DNA of 55,009 bases from Bryobacterales bacterium (GTDB lineage Bacteria; Acidobacteriota; Terriglobia; Bryobacterales; Bryobacteraceae). The first letter of the stretch is position 1. Every line of letters starts with the position of its first letter. Positions 51,658 to 55,009 of this stretch are shown here, in pieces. Both the position numbers and the translations under genes were made by a program. Under the pieces are notes generated by a model. The model saw only the letters and a program-made list of their open reading frames with translations. It had not been told where the DNA came from and did no database searches. Location of the stretch: NCBI GenBank assembly GCA_016789905.1, contig JAEUQC010000080.1, forward strand, positions 1 to 55,009, written 5' to 3'.

Positions 51658-52448
51658 CGCGCAAACCTCGCTATCCCCGCCCCGGCCAGTTGCTCCATCG
51701 CCCCCAAAAACGCCGCGTCCGGCGCCCCCGCTCCACCCAGCAATGCGTGCAACTCCGCCACTGTCTTTTGCCCGTCCATGAAGCGCAGCGCATAGAACGA
51801 AAACTCGTCCAGTTCCAACAGGCTCGCCGCCTCCTCGCCCGGCGCCCGCCAGTAGCCGTAGTAGTGCGGCGATAGCTCTATCTCCTCCCACCGTGGCTCG
51901 CGCCGCCCCATCGCCGCCGCCAGTTCCCTCGGGTCGCTCCGCATCTCATGCAGTTGCAGTTCTCCCCGCACCCGCGCCACCGCTTCCGGCCGCGCCTTCC
52001 CCCCTTCGGCATCCTCCGCCCCGTCCGTGTCCCGCCGAGGCGCCACCGCCGCATGCTCATGCCGCAGCAGATCCCAAAACAGCGCCTGGTCCCGCTCGCT
52101 CACGTCCAGCCATTGTTCTATATAGGCCATCAACTCGTCGCATCGCTCCGCCGCCCCGCCCGCAAACTCCCGTCCCGCGCGGGAACACTCGCTCGCGTAG
52201 TCGGCGAATAGCTCCAACTCCAGCCCCGCCGCCGCCAGAAACCGGAAGCTCAGCGGCAGCAGATTCCTTGCCCCGTTGTGCCGCACCTTCGCCGTCAACC
52301 CCGCGAAACGCCGCAGCGCCTCCGCGTCCACACTTTCCGGCGCCAGCCCGTGCCGCCGCAGCGTCTCCGGGTTCGCTGCCCACTCGTCTATCAGGTGCGG
52401 ACGCCGTACCCCCGCCGCCAACACCGCGTGTACCGCCCGCGCCTTCAT
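51654..52448 (-). CDS. RiPP partner protein with C-terminal PqqD-like recognition domain
   Basis: The ATG at 52448 overlaps the MNIO stop by 4 bp and gives 264 residues; the frame open further upstream is a shadow. The N-terminal 150 residues are helical (NLLPLSFRFLAAAGLELELFADYA, ELMAYIEQWLDVSERDQALFWDLLRHEHAA), as in proteins that partner MNIO enzymes. The last 80 residues (IELSPHYYGYWRAPGEEAASLLELDEFSFYALRFMDGQKTVAELHALL ... MEQLAGAGIARFA) match the PqqD/RRE pattern of winged-helix leader binding. It probably delivers the precursor to the MNIO enzyme, as ApyI does for ApyH. Confidence 0.78.
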   Translation of the reverse strand: MKARAVHAVLAAGVRRPHLIDEWAANPETLRRHGLAPESVDAEALRRFAGLTAKVRHNGARNLLPLSFRFLAAAGLELELFADYASECSRAGREFAGGAAERCDELMAYIEQWLDVSERDQALFWDLLRHEHAAVAPRRDTDGAEDAEGGKARPEAVARVRGELQLHEMRSDPRELAAAMGRREPRWEEIELSPHYYGYWRAPGEEAASLLELDEFSFYALRFMDGQKTVAELHALLGGAGAPDAAFLGAMEQLAGAGIARFAR

Positions 52449-53293
52449 TGCCCGTCCAGCAGCCGCCGCGCCTTCAGTACATGCGCCCGCATCACCCCTT
52501 CCGGCAGCGCGGACCAGTTGTATTCCAGTGTCAGCGCCCGCGGCTTCGCCCGCCGCAGCGCCCGCCGTAACAGTTGGAACTCCTCTTCCGGCGCTGGCGC
52601 CGCATGGTCGTCCCACGTCACCCCGCCCTCCGTGCTCATGCCCGATATGTGCATCTCCACCACCCGCTCCAGCGGCAGCCGCTCCAGTTCCGCCTCCGCG
52701 TCCGTCCCCGTGTTCGCCGCCGTTATCATAAGGTGGCTCAGGTCCAGCAGCAGGTCCACATCGCACCGTTCCGCCACCCGCGCCACAAACTCCGTCAGTC
52801 CCATTGTGCTCCCCGGCACCGGGTAATACTGCGGCGAATTCTCCAGAATCAGCGGCACCCCAAAACGCCCCCGCACCCCTTCCAGGTTCTCCGCCACCCG
52901 CTCAATCGTCTCCTCGCTCAACTGCGGGCACAGTGTGAACGTCAGGTTCGTCGGCGCGCTGTCGCGGTCCGCCTCCTCGTGTATGCCGTCCGCCGATACA
53001 AACGCCAGGTGCTCCCCAATCCACGGTGTCCGCGTCCGCTCCGCCTCCCGCTGTATCGCCGCCACCGTCTCCTCCGTCGGCGGAACGAACCCCGCTATCG
53101 ATAGGCTCGCGCAGTGCAGCACCAGCGGGATCGTCTCCTGCAGCCGCCCCAGCTCCGGCGTATGCCGCAGTTGTTCAAACGGCGCCTCCACATAGTCCAC
53201 CATCTCTCCGTGGCCCTGCAGAAACGCCATCACCCCGGGTCCGTGCGCAAGCCCAAGGTGCGGCCGGTCTGTCGGACGGTCTAGGTACCGCAT
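52445..53293 (-). CDS. DUF692 multinuclear non-heme iron oxidative enzyme (MNIO)
   Basis: The 282-residue TIM-barrel protein shows the DUF692 ligand pattern: VDYVEAPFEQ, PLVLHCASLSIAG (His), WIGEHLAFVSADG (Glu/His), VPLILENSPQYY (Glu), VDLLLDLSHLMITAANTG (Asp/His), VVEMHISGMS (His), TWDDHAAPAP (Asp/His) and ALTLEYNW (Glu). MNIO enzymes use a two- or three-iron centre and oxygen to modify RiPP precursors, usually at Cys or at a C-terminal Asp. The substrate peptide, ending in Asp, is encoded 18 bp upstream. It is translationally coupled to the partner gene. Confidence 0.92.
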   Translation of the reverse strand: MRYLDRPTDRPHLGLAHGPGVMAFLQGHGEMVDYVEAPFEQLRHTPELGRLQETIPLVLHCASLSIAGFVPPTEETVAAIQREAERTRTPWIGEHLAFVSADGIHEEADRDSAPTNLTFTLCPQLSEETIERVAENLEGVRGRFGVPLILENSPQYYPVPGSTMGLTEFVARVAERCDVDLLLDLSHLMITAANTGTDAEAELERLPLERVVEMHISGMSTEGGVTWDDHAAPAPEEEFQLLRRALRRAKPRALTLEYNWSALPEGVMRAHVLKARRLLDGQ

Positions 53294-53311
53294 CTTGGGC
53301 TCTCTGCCGGG

Positions 53312-53512
53312 TTAGTCGTACAGCCAGGCGTCGCCGATCTTGCCGGTCTGCAAGTCCACCTTGCTTACCGTAATGTTCAGCGTGCCTTTCTCAATACACC
53401 GTTGAATCGCCTTCGTCTTCGCGGCATCCAGGGGCATGGAGAGGCTCAGCTTCGGAATCGTGCCTTCCAAAGTAATTCTGTTCTTGCCCTGTTCGATCTT
53501 CTTAGCGGCCAT
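53312..53512 (-). CDS. Candidate RiPP precursor peptide ending in Trp-Leu-Tyr-Asp
   Basis: The 66-residue protein has a strong SD (AAGGAG, 5 nt before the ATG). It starts MAAKKIEQGKNRITLEG, continues with an amphipathic region (PKLSLSMPLDAAKTKAIQRC, NITVSKVDLQTG) and ends KIGDAWLYD. It has one Cys (residue 39) and no membrane or signal sequence. The first 58 or so residues would be the leader and GDAWLYD the core. In characterised aminopyruvatide biosynthesis a P450 joins two aromatic Tyr, and the C-terminal Asp becomes aminopyruvic acid. Trp63, Tyr65 and Asp66 are positioned for an analogous Trp-Tyr cross-link and the same terminal change. The assignment rests on gene context and the terminal residues. 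Confidence 0.82.
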   Translation of the reverse strand: MAAKKIEQGKNRITLEGTIPKLSLSMPLDAAKTKAIQRCIEKGTLNITVSKVDLQTGKIGDAWLYD

Positions 53513-53605
53513 TGCTGCTCCTTCCAGGTATCTATCTCACTGCCGGCTGTCTAAGTGCCGGTATCATGTGGGTTGTTAGGGAAGGGTCAAACTGCGCGCC
53601 TGCCC

Positions 53606-53621
53606 TTTGGGAATCCCCAAA
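53606..53621. promoter_or_regulatory. Dyad TTTGGG-AATC-CCCAAA at the predicted transcription start
   Basis: Perfect 6-bp arms with a 4-bp centre directly abut the -10 box of the peptide-gene promoter and cover the predicted start site. A protein bound here would block initiation, so this is a candidate operator. Alternatively it forms a small hairpin at the 5' end of the mRNA. Confidence 0.4.
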
Positions 53622-53650
53622 ATTCTATGCGAGGAGTTAGCCGAAGTCAA
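53622..53650 (-). promoter_or_regulatory. Sigma-70-type promoter of the RiPP precursor operon
   Basis: On the minus strand, TTGACT (53650-53645), a 17-bp spacer and TAGAAT (53627-53622) match the -35/-10 consensus in 10 of 12 positions. It lies between the P450 stop and the peptide gene, leaving a leader of about 100 nt. The peptide and the MNIO, partner, radical SAM and methyltransferase genes would be read from it, with the P450 gene transcribed from further upstream or jointly. Confidence 0.6.
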
Positions 53651-53670
53651 TGCTTGCTTGCCATTCTCCC

Positions 53671-55009
53671 CTAAAAATCGATTAGCCTGCCTACCGGCCC
53701 GCCAAGCCTCCCGCCCACCGCCCCTTCCCGCCTCTCCGCCCGGTACGCCGTCACCACTGGATCGGGCGCCGGCAGGAACTGCACCTGCAGCCGCCAGTCC
53801 ACTTCCTGGTCTCCTTGCAGAACCAAATCGTATCGCCGCGCCATTTGCGCCAGCGCCCCTTTCAGCAGCCGCATCGCCAGCGTTTTTCCAACGCACCCAT
53901 GTCCCCCTGCGCCAAACGGGAAGTACACAAACGGCGATGGCGTCTCGCTACTCCATCGCTCGGGCCGAAAGCCATTCGGGTCCCCGAAAACCGTTGCGTC
54001 GCGATGAGAGACAAACGGACTTAGTATCACTTCGCAGCGCTCCGGAAGTGCAAACGGGCCCAACCGCGCCGGCCGGCTCGTCAGCCGAACCATGAAAGCG
54101 TTCGGGGGCAGCAGCCGCAGGCTCTCCTGCACCACCGTGTGCAGCAACGGCATCGCCTCTGGCTCGGGTGCTCCCTCCGCTTCACGCCGCAGGGCGCTTC
54201 GCAGTCCGGGCAGTTGGGATAGCAGCAGGATGGTCCACGCCAGCGCTACCGCCAGCGGCTCGGTGCTCGAAATGAACAGCACGTTCAGGTGTCCCACCGC
54301 CTGGTCTTCGGTCAGCGCGCCGCCATCCCGCGCCAGTCGCGCCACCCCGGCCAGTGCCCCGTCCCTTGCCTGGTGGTTGCGCACATACTCTCGTAGCGCG
54401 TTGTCCACCGCTTCGCCTTGTGCCGTCAGCGCATCCGCCGTCGCCTGGTTCGCCGCCTGTCCCGGCGCCGTGGCCTCTCTGCGGAACTGGAAGAAGGCGT
54501 TCACCAACTTTCCCAGCCGCGGTCCGTATTCGCTCCCGAACAGGGCGCGGCCCGCCTGGTCCAGCATTCGTGCGCGCATCTCGGCCAGCACGCCGAAGCT
54601 TGCCCCGTGCTCCCATCCCTGGTCCAGGAAACCTCCGGCCGGCACCACGGGAAGCGCTTGCGCGAGCAGCTTCTTCTGCGTATTGTGTTCTGGCCCTGTC
54701 AGGCTATGGAGTCCCCGGTTGAGGTTCACCAGCGTTTCCGGCAGGGCCCAGATGCGCGCCGCCGATTCCGGCATCGCATAGCTGTCCATTTGGGTAAGGA
54801 TCTCTCGTTGGAACTCTTCGCCGAACGCGCACACCACGCCGTTCACATCTTTGGCGCGGGAGAACACGGCCCCGCCTGGCAGTACGAAAAGGTTCCCGGC
54901 CTCACGCCGCGTCTCGGCCAGGAAGGCAAACGGCTCGGCGAAGAACCGTCCACGGTCGCGCGCTCGCGGTATGGCACTGAACCCCAGGGGCACTGCTACA
55001 TTGTAGGCC
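53671..55009 (-). CDS. Cytochrome P450 of the RiPP-like cluster (5' end probably outside the window)
   Basis: At least 440 residues are present. Helix K is QESLRLLPP (ExxR), the PERF-type segment is FRPERW, and the heme loop FPFGAGGHGCVGKTLA carries the thiolate Cys. The frame stays open to the window edge (AYNVA before VPLGFSAIP) and the GTG at 54993 has no SD, so the true start is probably just beyond. In helix I the usual AGxxT motif reads SSTEP (LFISSTEPLAVALAW), so the conserved Thr is Pro. RiPP P450s often make aryl cross-links. Here the precursor with Trp-Leu-Tyr is encoded 158 bp downstream. Confidence 0.9.
   Translation of the reverse strand, partial: AYNVAVPLGFSAIPRARDRGRFFAEPFAFLAETRREAGNLFVLPGGAVFSRAKDVNGVVCAFGEEFQREILTQMDSYAMPESAARIWALPETLVNLNRGLHSLTGPEHNTQKKLLAQALPVVPAGGFLDQGWEHGASFGVLAEMRARMLDQAGRALFGSEYGPRLGKLVNAFFQFRREATAPGQAANQATADALTAQGEAVDNALREYVRNHQARDGALAGVARLARDGGALTEDQAVGHLNVLFISSTEPLAVALAWTILLLSQLPGLRSALRREAEGAPEPEAMPLLHTVVQESLRLLPPNAFMVRLTSRPARLGPFALPERCEVILSPFVSHRDATVFGDPNGFRPERWSSETPSPFVYFPFGAGGHGCVGKTLAMRLLKGALAQMARRYDLVLQGDQEVDWRLQVQFLPAPDPVVTAYRAERREGAVGGRLGGPVGRLIDF

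Noticed and set aside
1..55009. CRISPR arrays, insertion sequences, prophage genes
   Set aside because: No regularly spaced direct repeats, transposase, integrase or phage structural genes were recognised.

Overview
The window is GC-rich and bacterial. Its content points to an Acidobacteriota member of the Bryobacter/Solibacter type; this is inferred from gene content, not from a marker tree. The clues are a very large carboxypeptidase-regulatory/TonB-type outer-membrane receptor, many enzymes with twin-arginine-like leaders, ThuA, DUF1593, Gfo/Idh/MocA and sugar-isomerase families, a sulfatase and a GH20 hexosaminidase. About 50 protein genes, one tRNA and three clusters of an intergenic repeat family are annotated.

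Layout. 1-5150: the end of mtnA, a lone HEPN gene, an enolase-superfamily dehydratase, a secreted carboxypeptidase-regulatory-like protein and a DegT aminotransferase. 5147-9604: an amino-sugar divergon in which a ROK regulator faces a permease and a GH20 hexosaminidase across an almost perfect 42-bp palindrome. 9594-15158: release factor 3, an oxidoreductase, the malic enzyme/phosphotransacetylase fusion and tRNA-Pro. 15234-17087: a PvuII-like type II restriction-modification system in the natural PvuII gene order, damaged in all three genes. 17123-24684: a YfhO-like membrane protein, a second DegT protein, a repeat cluster, rpoD, nrdR and a flippase-like membrane protein. 24886-28572: an ECF sigma/anti-sigma pair followed by three membrane proteins that look like an envelope-stress module. 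28612-32505: glycerate kinase, shikimate kinase, an SDR, a Lon-N-domain protein and a HAD hydrolase. 32506-47645: a second repeat cluster, a sulfatase, an ankyrin protein and a long + strand sugar/sugar-acid catabolic block ending in the TonB-type receptor and a galactonate-dehydratase-like enzyme. 47694-48675: a two-gene YeeE/YedE sulfur transporter.

The most interesting locus is 48725-55009 on the minus strand. It encodes a cytochrome P450, a 66-residue peptide ending Trp-Leu-Tyr-Asp, a DUF692/MNIO iron oxidase, a partner with a PqqD-like domain, a B12-binding radical SAM enzyme and a methyltransferase. From the MNIO gene on, each gene overlaps the next by 4 bp. This enzyme set matches the recently described aminopyruvatide-type RiPP pathway (P450 Tyr-Tyr cross-link, B12-radical-SAM beta-methylation, MNIO conversion of a C-terminal Asp to aminopyruvate, methylation of that keto acid). 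Here the core would present Trp-x-Tyr-Asp. A near-consensus sigma-70 promoter with a dyad at its predicted start site lies directly before the peptide gene.

The second notable system is the decaying PvuII-like R-M module. Its methylase lacks a central segment of roughly 58 residues, its controller gene is frameshifted, and its endonuclease has Gly where PvuII has catalytic Glu68. All identifications come from reading the sequence and from remembered families; no database search was run.
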